Translations under genes and position numbers: made by a program
Part shown: in pieces, positions 54,308-62,079 of the stretch
How the letters are laid out: each line of letters begins with the position of its first letter
How positions within the stretch are numbered: the stretch's first letter is position 1
Assembly: GCA_050248715.1 (NCBI GenBank)
Contig: JBFWRV010000009.1
Location: forward strand, 66,701 to 130,700
DNA length: 64,000 nucleotides
Direction of reading: 5' to 3'
Source: AWTP1-13 sp050248715
Lineage (GTDB): Bacteria > Pseudomonadota > Alphaproteobacteria > Rhizobiales > Hyphomicrobiaceae
Notes under the pieces: generated by a model
Database searches by the model: none
Told to the model about the DNA's origin: nothing
What the model saw: the letters and a program-made list of their open reading frames with translations, nothing else

Positions 54308-54398
54308 TGTCATGCCGGCCGAGAGCAGGAGCTCCAGAGTCGGCTGGATATTTTGCAGCCCGCCTGGCCTCCGAGCCGGGCCGGAGCTACGACATGAC
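54308..54398. repeat. RIME-like palindromic element after atpC
   Basis: The outer arms are TGTCATGCCGG (54308) and CATGACG (ending 54398), with GCCGGCC and GGCCGG-type stems inside and CGGCTGGAT near the middle. It belongs with the elements at 22304 and 52043. It lies between two convergent genes and could terminate both. Confidence 0.6.
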
Positions 54399-54418
54399 GG
54401 CCCGATCGGAAAACGCTC

Positions 54419-55780
54419 CTAATGCCCGAACATCAGCGCCAGCACCGTCTTTAGCCATTGCAGGGCGGCGCCGAGAAACGCGCTGGCCTTTTTGATCGGG
54501 AGCCTCACGACGTCGTCCAGGCCGGCCAGGATAGCCAGTCGGTTGATCACGATGAGAATCGCCAGCCAGCCGGCCGCATTCACCGCCTGCATCGACAGGT
54601 ACTTTGCCTGGCGGCTCAGCGTCTGACGCCAGGACTCGAAAGGCTCCTCGAACGATATGACCGAGCGCGGGGTCGCCCCCTCGGAGCGGAACGCACGTTG
54701 CGTGTGATGGCGGATTTCCGTTCGCAGGGCGCCCGTCAGCTCGGAGTTCTTCAGATCGAGGACGTCCTGCGCGCCGACCACCCCGGCCGTCTTGCCTCCA
54801 CTGGAGAGGAACACGTCGACCACCGCCGCCATCAAAGCGTCGCCGGCCCCCTTCTGGTTCGTCACGGGCATGTCCCTCATGTCGACCTGGAAATGATCCC
54901 CGGTCCAGGCGACGATCGTTGCAACCCGGTCATGGGCGAATGCGAGATAGCGCGTCCTCAGCAGCCGGCACATGGCCTGCGCCGTTGCCGCCTCCACATC
55001 GCCGGACCTGCTGAGCAGCATGCGAAGCCGCTCGCCATGCCGGTCCTCGTCTGGATCGATCTCGAACGTCATGGCGTCTATAACGTCCGCGACGCCGACG
55101 ATGCAGAGAACGCCGCCGCTGGCCTGCCCAAAACCATCCGCGACACTGCGGGCAAAGCGACGAGCCGTAGAATCCGTTGCAGCGAGCACGAAGAGAGGGG
55201 TGCGGTTGCTGACAGCGAGCCGGACGACCTCCTGGGCAGCCGCCTCGAAGAGGTAGGTGTCCACGACCAAGGCCTTGGCGCGGTTGACGGCGATGCGATC
55301 CCGGTTCCTGGTCCAATACTCCGGCGTATTCACGAGCGTTCTCGAGACCGAGTACAGCCGGGTCTGCTTTGCGCGCAACTCCACGCGGCCGCCCATCGCC
55401 GCCTGGAGAAACTCCCGGCTCCCCTGCTTTTCTATGCTCAGTCGCCTGACGTAGTCGGTCGACACGCCGTTGGACACCAGCTTGCTGAGGACGAGCTCGG
55501 CCAGGCGCGACTCTTTCGGCAGCAAGGTATCCAAGGCCACCCGACTGTTCTTGCCGGCTGCGGCCAGGTTGACCGCAACGTTGTAGCCGCTACCTCCTAC
55601 GGAGTAGACGATGCGGCCTTCATGATCGCTGCCTTGCGCCAGCAGGGTGTTGTCTGCCAGCTCGCCGGTCGTCTCGATGTGGGCGGAGCCCACCACGAGG
55701 ACGTCGATTCGGCGCACGATCAGTCGAATGATCCGCGACGGCCAGCCGAATATCCACTTTGCCTTGGACCAGACGCGCAT
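54419..55780 (-). CDS. PfkB-fold (ribokinase family) protein with C-terminal membrane helices
   Basis: A 453-residue protein. After a basic start, residues 25-60 hold DVLVVGSAHIETTGEL and the GGSGYNVAVNLAAAG segment typical of PfkB kinases. The anion-hole/catalytic motif is NQKGAGDALMAAVVD, with the base at about D314. After the kinase fold comes a long tail, with hydrophobic helices near residues 395-418 (AAGWLAILIVINRLAILAG) and 428-450 (FLGAALQWLKTVLALMFGH). PfkB proteins phosphorylate sugars or nucleosides; closely related pseudouridine glycosidase and kinase members exist. A membrane-anchored member is unusual. I chose the ATG at 55780 over a TTG at 55846. No sugar operon is near, so the substrate is unknown. 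Confidence 0.7.
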   Translation of the reverse strand: MRVWSKAKWIFGWPSRIIRLIVRRIDVLVVGSAHIETTGELADNTLLAQGSDHEGRIVYSVGGSGYNVAVNLAAAGKNSRVALDTLLPKESRLAELVLSKLVSNGVSTDYVRRLSIEKQGSREFLQAAMGGRVELRAKQTRLYSVSRTLVNTPEYWTRNRDRIAVNRAKALVVDTYLFEAAAQEVVRLAVSNRTPLFVLAATDSTARRFARSVADGFGQASGGVLCIVGVADVIDAMTFEIDPDEDRHGERLRMLLSRSGDVEAATAQAMCRLLRTRYLAFAHDRVATIVAWTGDHFQVDMRDMPVTNQKGAGDALMAAVVDVFLSSGGKTAGVVGAQDVLDLKNSELTGALRTEIRHHTQRAFRSEGATPRSVISFEEPFESWRQTLSRQAKYLSMQAVNAAGWLAILIVINRLAILAGLDDVVRLPIKKASAFLGAALQWLKTVLALMFGH

Positions 55781-56036
55781 GCTCCGCTCTTGCTCGCCGA
55801 ATGCCTTGATGATGCAGGGAGGCCGTCGCGATGGGCCGTCGGCCAACGCGACAAGTGCGAGTATCCCTCGGTCGCAATAATATGCGTAAATGGAAGATTT
55901 AGTCTCGGCCGTGTCCCACTGTCAATGCAAGAACGAATAGACCGGTATATCAAGCGTTTACCAGAGCATTGAAGCCCAGGCACGCGTGCCCTCCGCGCAT
56001 GAAGGGCCCGACGTCTTCAAAAACGTATGTCAATGA

Positions 56037-56561
56037 TCAACGAGGCGAAGCCCAGGCGCTGGAGCCCGCGTAGGGTGCGAACTCGCGCACCACGTCGCAA
56101 TAGATCTGACGCTTGAAGGGCACGACGAGGTCAGGGAGCTTGGCCGCATCCACCCAGCGCCAGTCGTCGAACTCGGCCTTGCGGCCGCGGGCGGAAATGT
56201 CGATCTCACGGTCGTTGCCGGTGAAGCGCATGGCGAACCATTTCTGGCGCTGGCCGCGATATCGGCCCTTCAGCGCGATGCCGACAAGCTCTTCGGGCAG
56301 GTCGTAGGCGAACCAGCGGCTGGCCTCGCAGAGGAGCTCGGCGCTGGTGACGCTCGTTTCCTCCTCGAGTTCGCGTAGCGCTGCGGCCCACTCGGTCTCA
56401 CCGTCGATGATGCCGCCCTGCGGCATCTGCCAGATGCGACCGATCGCGGCGCCCGCCCACTTGGGGCGCCGGCTGCCAACCCATACGCGACCGGCACGGT
56501 TGATCAGCATGATCCCGACGCAGCGGCGATAAGGCAAATCGAGCGGCCGTGTATCGAGCAT
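56037..56561 (-). CDS. RNA pyrophosphohydrolase, Nudix family (copy 1)
   Basis: A 174-residue Nudix enzyme. The Nudix box spans GGIIDGETEWAAALREL and then EEETSV (about residues 53-75), within the RppH context WQMPQGG. RYRGQRQKWFAMRF and FKRQIYCDV are RppH features. RppH removes pyrophosphate from triphosphorylated 5' ends, starting mRNA decay, or cleaves dinucleoside polyphosphates. It is clearly a paralogue of the next gene upstream (56669-57178), 107 bp apart on the same strand. Which copy keeps the main RppH role is not visible. Confidence 0.85.
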   Translation of the reverse strand: MLDTRPLDLPYRRCVGIMLINRAGRVWVGSRRPKWAGAAIGRIWQMPQGGIIDGETEWAAALRELEEETSVTSAELLCEASRWFAYDLPEELVGIALKGRYRGQRQKWFAMRFTGNDREIDISARGRKAEFDDWRWVDAAKLPDLVVPFKRQIYCDVVREFAPYAGSSAWASPR

Positions 56562-56668
56562 GCGCAGTCCAATCCGAGCGGCGAACCGGATGTTGGCAAC
56601 TGTTCAGTGATTTGCGGATTTTGTCACGGCAATCCGTCACGCCGGAGGCGGAAATGCCACTCGAGCGG

Positions 56669-57178
56669 TCAGGTCGGAGTCTGCGGGCGGGCAAGACAAG
56701 CGAACTCGGCGACCACTTGCGCGTACACCGCGCGCTTGAAGGGCACCACCAGGGCGACCAGCTCGTCGATCGGGGCCCAGCGCCAGACATCGAACTCGGG
56801 CGGATGGCCTGGCCGCGTCAGGGATACCTCGTCGTCGCCGCCGCGGAAGCGAACGGCAAACCACTTCTGTCTCTGGCCGCGGTAGCGTCCGCCCCAGGCC
56901 GTCGGCCGCAGGTTCAGGGGCAGATCATAGCAGTACCAGCCCGGACTCTCGGCGATGATATCGACCGAGCAGATGCCGGTCTCCTCCTCGAGCTCGCGCA
57001 GGGCGGCCTTGGCCGGGTCCTCGCTGGCGTCGATGCCGCCCTGCGGCATCTGCCACCACGCGCCGGGCCCCTCCGGCTCCGCGGGGGCGTCGTGGCGACG
57101 CCCGATCCAGACACGGCCGGTACGGTCGAGCACCATGATGCCGACGCAGGGGCGGTAGGCGCTGCTCTCGATTTGCAT
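56669..57178 (-). CDS. rppH: RNA pyrophosphohydrolase, Nudix family (copy 2)
   Basis: A 169-residue Nudix enzyme. The Nudix box is GGIDASEDPAKAALREL and then EEETGI, preceded by WQMPQGG. RYRGQRQKWFAVRF and VPFKRAVYAQV are RppH-type. Its Nudix box is closer to the textbook consensus than that of the downstream copy, so I give it the gene name with caution. It follows ctpA on the same strand, but a perfect 14-bp stem lies between the two, so transcription may be separated. Confidence 0.87.
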   Translation of the reverse strand: MQIESSAYRPCVGIMVLDRTGRVWIGRRHDAPAEPEGPGAWWQMPQGGIDASEDPAKAALRELEEETGICSVDIIAESPGWYCYDLPLNLRPTAWGGRYRGQRQKWFAVRFRGGDDEVSLTRPGHPPEFDVWRWAPIDELVALVVPFKRAVYAQVVAEFACLARPQTPT

Positions 57179-57193
57179 CGCGGGCCGAAGGAA

Positions 57194-57226
57194 GAGGATG
57201 CCGGCCCGCGAGGGGCCGGCATCCTC
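57194..57226 (-). terminator. Hairpin between ctpA and rppH
   Basis: A perfect 14-bp inverted repeat, GAGGATGCCGGCCC and GGGCCGGCATCCTC, around a five-base GCGAG loop. On the minus strand it follows the ctpA stop by 6 bases and is trailed by TTCCTTC. That is a strong stem with a weak T-tract, so it is likely a terminator, attenuator or mRNA 3'-end stabiliser. Confidence 0.75.
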
Positions 57227-57232
57227 ATAATG

Positions 57233-58591
57233 TTATTGCTTGGGCTGCGTCGGGGGCTCCGCCGCCTGCGGCGGGATCGCCGGCGGCAAAGGCTCACCGC
57301 GCAGCATTTTCAGAGCATATTGCAGCTGGTTGTCCTTCTCGGGCTCTTTCGGCACGTAGCTCGAGGAGCCGCCGCCCTCCTTGCCGTCCTTGGCCTCGCT
57401 CTTGAGGTGGCCTCTGAGGGCCGCCTCGCTGGGCGCCCGGCTCTGCGACCGCGCCCGAAGCTCCGGCGGCAGTTCTTGCTCGACCAGGATGTCGGGATCA
57501 ATGCCCCTTGCCTGGATCGAGCGCCCGGAGGGCGTGTAGTAGCGTGCCGTCGTAAGGCGGATGGCACCGTTGCTGGCGCCGCCGCCGAGCGGGATGATCG
57601 TCTGCACCGAGCCCTTGCCGAACGAGCGCGTGCCGATGATGGTGGCACGCTTGTGGTCCTGCAGGGCGCCGGCAACGATCTCGGAGGCCGACGCCGATCC
57701 GCCGTTGATCAGCACGATGATCTGCTTGCTGTCCGCAATATCGCCCGGCCGCGCGTTGGCGCGCTGGGTCTCCTCGAGACCGCGCCCCTTGGTGAGCACG
57801 ATCGCGCCCTTCTCCAGGAAGTCGTCGGACACGGAGATCGCCTGGTCGAGCAGACCGCCCGGATTGCCGCGCAGGTCGATGACGTAGCCCTTCACGTTCT
57901 TGATCGACTTCTTCAGGCGGTCGACCGACTTCACCAGATTGGCGTGCGTCTGCTCGTTGAAGGTGGATACCTTCACGTAGATGATGTCGCCTTCGGCACG
58001 GGCCTTGATGGCATTGATGCGGATGACGTCACGCACGATCTTGACGTCGAAGGGATCGTCCCTGCCCTTGCGCACGATGGTGAGCGTGATCGGCGTGTTG
58101 ACGGGGCCGCGCATCTTGTCGACCGCCTGCTCGAGGGTGAGGCCGACGATCTGCTCGCCGTCGAGATGGGTGATGAGATCGTTGGTCTGCAGGCCGGCCT
58201 TGGCCGCCGGGGTGTCGTCGATCGGAGAGACGACCTTCACCACGCCGGAGCCCTGCTCCATCGTCACCTCGATGCCAAGGCCGCCGAACTCGCCGCGCGT
58301 CTGCACCTGCATGTCGCGGTAGTTCTTGGGGTTCAGGTAGGCCGAATGCGGATCGAGGGCGGCGAGCATGCCGTTGATCGCCGAGTCGATCAGCATCGAG
58401 TCGTCCGGCTTGTCCACATAGTCGGCGCGCACGCGCTCGAGCACATCGCCGAACAGATCGAGTTGCTTGTAGATTTCGGCGTTGGTGGAGGTGGCGGAAT
58501 ACGTCCGGCTCACGTTCAGAACCGTCGTGGCACCCGCAAGACAGGCCAACATCACGAACGTCCAGAAGGCGTAGTCCGATTTTCGCGTCAT
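57233..58591 (-). CDS. ctpA: C-terminal processing protease (S41 family)
   Basis: A 452-residue periplasmic serine protease. An N-terminal hydrophobic stretch (TFVMLACLAGATTVL) anchors or exports it. A PDZ domain lies near residues 85-170 (GIEVTMEQGSGVVKVVSPID). The catalytic serine is S301 in GGSASASEIV with the lysine K326 in FGKGSVQ, at the usual 25-residue spacing. It cleaves C-terminal regions of periplasmic proteins, often cell-wall enzymes. AAAGG lies 7 bases before the ATG at 58591. It sits 10 bp after the EnvC-like gene, an arrangement known in proteobacteria, so wall remodelling and its proteolytic control are probably linked. Confidence 0.92.
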   Translation of the reverse strand: MTRKSDYAFWTFVMLACLAGATTVLNVSRTYSATSTNAEIYKQLDLFGDVLERVRADYVDKPDDSMLIDSAINGMLAALDPHSAYLNPKNYRDMQVQTRGEFGGLGIEVTMEQGSGVVKVVSPIDDTPAAKAGLQTNDLITHLDGEQIVGLTLEQAVDKMRGPVNTPITLTIVRKGRDDPFDVKIVRDVIRINAIKARAEGDIIYVKVSTFNEQTHANLVKSVDRLKKSIKNVKGYVIDLRGNPGGLLDQAISVSDDFLEKGAIVLTKGRGLEETQRANARPGDIADSKQIIVLINGGSASASEIVAGALQDHKRATIIGTRSFGKGSVQTIIPLGGGASNGAIRLTTARYYTPSGRSIQARGIDPDILVEQELPPELRARSQSRAPSEAALRGHLKSEAKDGKEGGGSSSYVPKEPEKDNQLQYALKMLRGEPLPPAIPPQAAEPPTQPKQ

Positions 58592-58601
58592 GCTTGCACC
58601 T

Positions 58602-60032
58602 TTATCCTTGCATCTTGCGAGAGGCGTCAGACCACCACGCATCGGGATCGATCGGCCGCTGGTCCTTGCGAAACTCGATGTACAGGATCGGAGCGCTCTC
58701 CTGCGGCTTCGCCTGCGTCGATTTCGCACCTGCACTCATCACGCCAACCGGCTCTCCGGCGAGCACGAATTGACCAAGTTGCGCGTCGATTTGAGATAGC
58801 CCAGCAAGAAGAATATGATAGCCTCCGCCGGCATTAATGATCAAGAGCTGGCCATAGCTGCGGAATTCGCCGGCATAGACGATCCAGCCGTCGCATGGCG
58901 AGACGATCTGGCCGCCCTGCCGCGTCTCCAGCACGATGCCCTTGGACTGGCTGCCGTATTGGGTCTTCTCGCCGAAGGCCAGCACGCGCTTGCCCTGCGC
59001 CGGCAGCGGGAGCAGCCCCTTTGCCTCCGGAAAGGGCATGGCCGGCTTGATGCGTCCGGGCGTCAGCATGGCCATGCGATCGCCGGCCGGCGCCAGCACG
59101 ACTGGGCCCGCGCGATTGTCGCCGCGTCCCGGGCCGGGGGGCGCCGCAGCAACCTTGGCGGCGTCCTTCCCACCCGGGGCGGCCGTCGGGGCGGGACCCG
59201 CCGCAGCCGGCTCGGCAGCGGCCGCGGCGGCAGCCGCCGCGATTTCCTGCTCGTAGGAGCCAAGGCCCGTGCGCTCGGCGACTTCCCGGTCGAGCTTGCG
59301 GATGAGGTCCCCCAGGTCTGAGACACTGCGGGTTATGTCGTTTGCCGCCTGGCGCACCTTCTCCAGCTCGGACTGACGCTCGGCAAGGGATTGGCGCTTG
59401 GATTCCTGCAGGCCGGCCAGGCGCAGGCGCGCATCGTTGAGCCGGGTGGTCTCCGCACGCAGCTTCTCACCCTCGGTGCGAATGCTGGTGCGGACGCGCA
59501 AGAGGTCCTTGAGCTGCTCCGACAGGGTCTTGGCCTCCGTGCCGAGCTCGTCCAGCGCCGGCGTGAGAAGCGCGCCGCTTCGGAACGCCGAAAGCATGTC
59601 TTTGCGGCTCGCCACCATGACGGGCGGCGGATTCCGGCCCATGCGCAGCATAGCGCCGAGCAGCACGGAGATAGACCCGTGCCGCGCCTCCAACGTCTCG
59701 CGCAGCTGCTTGTCCTGCGCGTCGAGCTCGCCGAGGCGGGATTCGATCAGGCTGAGCTGGGCTTCGCTCTGCTGCACCAGCTTGGCAGTCTCGACCAGCC
59801 GGCCGTTGATTCGCTCGCGCTCGGCCGCGATCTTGTCGAGCTCGGCCTGCAGGTCCTTGGACCGCCGCTCCGTCGCCTCGAGCCTGGCACGATCACTCTC
59901 AAGACGCCGCCGTGCCTCATCGGGGGTCAAGTTGCCTTGTGCCGCAGCAAGCATGGGAGCCGCGGCAACCATAGGCAGCGCCGCAACGGCAACGACCGCC
60001 GATCTGAGCGCAGACAATATCTCCTTCGCCAA
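58602..60032 (-). CDS. EnvC-like murein hydrolase activator (LytM domain, degenerate)
   Basis: A 476-residue exported protein. After a signal peptide ending near MLAAAQG, residues 30-260 form long coiled coils (ARRRLESDRARLEATERR). An Ala/Pro linker leads to a C-terminal M23/LytM domain. The zinc ligands of active M23 enzymes are gone: SKGIVLE replaces HxGxD, and LYIEFRKDQRPIDP replaces the HxH strand. EnvC-type factors lack these residues and instead activate amidases at the division site. A start at TTG 60032 is the best available; the next TTG (60017) has AAGGAG only 3 bases away, so the start is uncertain. It is upstream of ctpA in the same unit. Confidence 0.85.
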   Translation of the reverse strand: MAKEILSALRSAVVAVAALPMVAAAPMLAAAQGNLTPDEARRRLESDRARLEATERRSKDLQAELDKIAAERERINGRLVETAKLVQQSEAQLSLIESRLGELDAQDKQLRETLEARHGSISVLLGAMLRMGRNPPPVMVASRKDMLSAFRSGALLTPALDELGTEAKTLSEQLKDLLRVRTSIRTEGEKLRAETTRLNDARLRLAGLQESKRQSLAERQSELEKVRQAANDITRSVSDLGDLIRKLDREVAERTGLGSYEQEIAAAAAAAAAEPAAAGPAPTAAPGGKDAAKVAAAPPGPGRGDNRAGPVVLAPAGDRMAMLTPGRIKPAMPFPEAKGLLPLPAQGKRVLAFGEKTQYGSQSKGIVLETRQGGQIVSPCDGWIVYAGEFRSYGQLLIINAGGGYHILLAGLSQIDAQLGQFVLAGEPVGVMSAGAKSTQAKPQESAPILYIEFRKDQRPIDPDAWWSDASRKMQG

Positions 60033-60236
60033 TCCGCCCTCGATGGCTTGAAGTGGACGTCAACGGGCGGCGAATCGCCAGCCAGCCTGGATCGTATGCC
60101 CGAATTTACTGTTAGAGATCACCGCAATTGTGGCATGGATGAGTTGCAGCGATCACCGTTGCTGCACGCCGACGCCGGTTGTCGACTGCCTCAACGCGAC
60201 CCCCGCGCCACACCTACGCTATTGGACAAACAGTAA

Positions 60237-60428
60237 ATGCAAAGTGCCCTGCACTATCTCTCGATTGCCGCGGTGGCAGCGGTAGTGCTCGTGCTGCTCG
60301 CGGGGCTGTGGAATATGATGCGGGGATCGAGCCCGAACCTCAGCCAGACGCTGATGCGCTGGCGTGTCGGGCTGCAGTTCCTTGCCATTGTGATCGCCAT
60401 GATTGCCGTTTATTTCCTGCGTCCGTAG
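60237..60428 (+). CDS. Twin-transmembrane HIG1-like small protein
   Basis: A 63-residue protein with two membrane helices (LSIAAVAAVVLVLLAGLW and FLAIVIAMIAVYFL) linked by MMRGSSPNLSQTLMRWRVG, the positively charged loop of the HIG1/Rcf1-like domain. Mitochondrial homologues associate with respiratory supercomplexes; bacterial members are often annotated as twin transmembrane proteins without known role. It is 69 bp before the cobalamin adenosyltransferase gene on the same strand, and divergent from the EnvC-like gene. Confidence 0.82.
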   Translation: MQSALHYLSIAAVAAVVLVLLAGLWNMMRGSSPNLSQTLMRWRVGLQFLAIVIAMIAVYFLRP

Positions 60429-60497
60429 AGGAGAGGGCGCCGCCTTGACCCTTACCACCCGCCCGCTACGCTGCAGGTCGCGGCGGAGCGCAGCAGG

Positions 60498-61085
60498 ATG
60501 TCCAGCATGGTCGTGCTCAACAAGATCTACACCCGGACCGGCGATGCCGGGCTCACCGCGCTCGGCACCGGCAGGCGCGTCGCGAAGCACTCCGCCCGCA
60601 TTGCCGCCTACGGAACTGTCGACGAGACTAACGCGACCATTGGCGTGGCACGCCTGCACGTGCGCGAGGCGCACGCCGACGTCGACATCATGCTCGGGCG
60701 CATCCAGAACGATCTCTTCGACCTCGGCGCCGACCTGACAATGCCGGAGCAGGAGAGCGGCAGCGCGACGCCGCTGCGCGTGAGCGAGGCGCAGGTGAAG
60801 CGCCTCGAGGACGAGATCGACCTTATGAATGCCGAATTGAAACCGCTGCGGTCATTCGTGCTGCCGGGCGGCTCGGCGGCAGCGGTTGCGCTACATGTGT
60901 CGCGTACCGTCTGCCGTCGCGCGGAGCGCTGCATGGTCGAGCTTGCCGGGCTGCCGGACGAGCCGGTCAGCCCGGCCGCGCTCAAGTACATCAACCGCCT
61001 GTCCGATCTTCTCTTCGTCGCGAGCCGCTACGTCAATGCGCGCGGGGAAGGCGACGTCCTGTGGGTGCCGGGCAAGAACCGCTAG
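60498..61085 (+). CDS. PduO-type ATP:cob(I)alamin adenosyltransferase
   Basis: A 195-residue enzyme with the PduO fold. IYTRTGDAGLTALGTG is the ATP-binding N-terminal motif, GTVDETNA and RIQNDLFDLGADL follow, and SRTVCRRAER carries the conserved arginines. It transfers adenosyl from ATP to cob(I)alamin to make coenzyme B12, which methylmalonyl-CoA mutase, among others, needs. Two ATGs (60498 and 60507) are possible; GGAG lies about 9 bases before the first. It lies in a row of co-directional genes with a rhomboid protease and etfBA. Confidence 0.9.
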   Translation: MSSMVVLNKIYTRTGDAGLTALGTGRRVAKHSARIAAYGTVDETNATIGVARLHVREAHADVDIMLGRIQNDLFDLGADLTMPEQESGSATPLRVSEAQVKRLEDEIDLMNAELKPLRSFVLPGGSAAAVALHVSRTVCRRAERCMVELAGLPDEPVSPAALKYINRLSDLLFVASRYVNARGEGDVLWVPGKNR

Positions 61086-61130
61086 CCGGCCGATCTGCGC
61101 CAGCCCGGGCCCAAACCGAGGTAGCACGAC

Positions 61131-61838
61131 GTGGTCTTCATCCCGCTCTCCGACGACAACCCGCTGCGGTCGATCAGCTACCAGTGGGTGACGATCGGCC
61201 TGATCATCACCAACATTGCCGTCTTCCTTCTCCAGAATATCGAGCCTGGACAAACGGTGGCGGCAAGCTTCGCCGTCGTTCCCTCCGAATTGCTGCAGGT
61301 CGGCATCTTCGGCGGACCAGCACACGGGGTCTACGACCGCGTCGACGTGCCCGAGGGCTATACCCTGCTGACCTACATGTTTCTGCACGGCGACATCATC
61401 CACCTCGTCTCCAACATGCTGTTCCTTTGGGTGTTCGGCGACAACGTCGAGGACGCGATGGGACACCTCAAGTTCCTCGTTTTCTATATCCTTTGCGGCA
61501 TTGCCGCCGGCCTGACCCACACCTACATGCTGCCCAACTCCAAGCTGCCTCTGATCGGCGCCAGCGGCGCGGTCGCAGGCGTGATCGCCGCCTACCTCAT
61601 CCTGCACCCGCGCGTGCTGGTGTGGGTGCTGGCGTTCCGCTTCATTCCCTTGCGAATTCCGGCGGCGTGGGTGCTGGGTGTCTGGGTTGTCACCCAGCTT
61701 GTCATGGTGTTGCTGAACCAGCCGGATCAGGTGGCCTGGTGGGCACACGTAGGCGGGATGGTCGCCGGCGCGGTTCTGATATTATTCATGCGGCGCCCAG
61801 GCGTGCCCTTGTTCGACCGGCGGCTCACGCCTGTTTGA
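61131..61838 (+). CDS. Rhomboid-family intramembrane serine protease
   Basis: A 235-residue membrane protein with about six helices. The catalytic serine is S145 in LIGASGAVAG and the histidine is H206 in WWAHVGGM. H91 and N95 in HLVSNMLF are the supporting oxyanion residues. The wide first loop (GGPAHGVYDRVDVPEGY) resembles rhomboids of the prokaryotic PRO group. It cleaves membrane proteins within or near their helices. It starts at GTG 61131, 45 bp after the adenosyltransferase gene. Substrates are unknown. Confidence 0.9.
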   Translation: MVFIPLSDDNPLRSISYQWVTIGLIITNIAVFLLQNIEPGQTVAASFAVVPSELLQVGIFGGPAHGVYDRVDVPEGYTLLTYMFLHGDIIHLVSNMLFLWVFGDNVEDAMGHLKFLVFYILCGIAAGLTHTYMLPNSKLPLIGASGAVAGVIAAYLILHPRVLVWVLAFRFIPLRIPAAWVLGVWVVTQLVMVLLNQPDQVAWWAHVGGMVAGAVLILFMRRPGVPLFDRRLTPV

Positions 61839-61903
61839 TGCGGCACCGCGGCCACAGCCGCCGCTGCCCAAGCGTTGTCCAAAGTGCCGCGGCGGTTGCC
61901 CAA

Positions 61904-61932
61904 TTGACACCCAAATGACGGCGCCCTACGGT
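61904..61932 (+). promoter_or_regulatory. Putative sigma70-like promoter for etfBA
   Basis: A perfect -35 TTGACA (61904-61909), a 17-base spacer and a weak -10 TACGGT (61927-61932), within the 241-bp gap before etfB. A small palindrome TTCGC-ACTT-GCGAA follows at 61938-61951. Confidence 0.4.
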
Positions 61933-62079
61933 GGCATTTCGCACTTGCGAAGCGCCATATCCTGCCTTCATAAACTAGACAAAAAGAAGGAAGCCAAGAA
62001 GGGAGGCCCAGGTCGCACTCGCGGTGCAACGCGGCTCACCGGGGCGTGAGGCTGCGGCTCAAATGGAGCTTCTCGGGGA

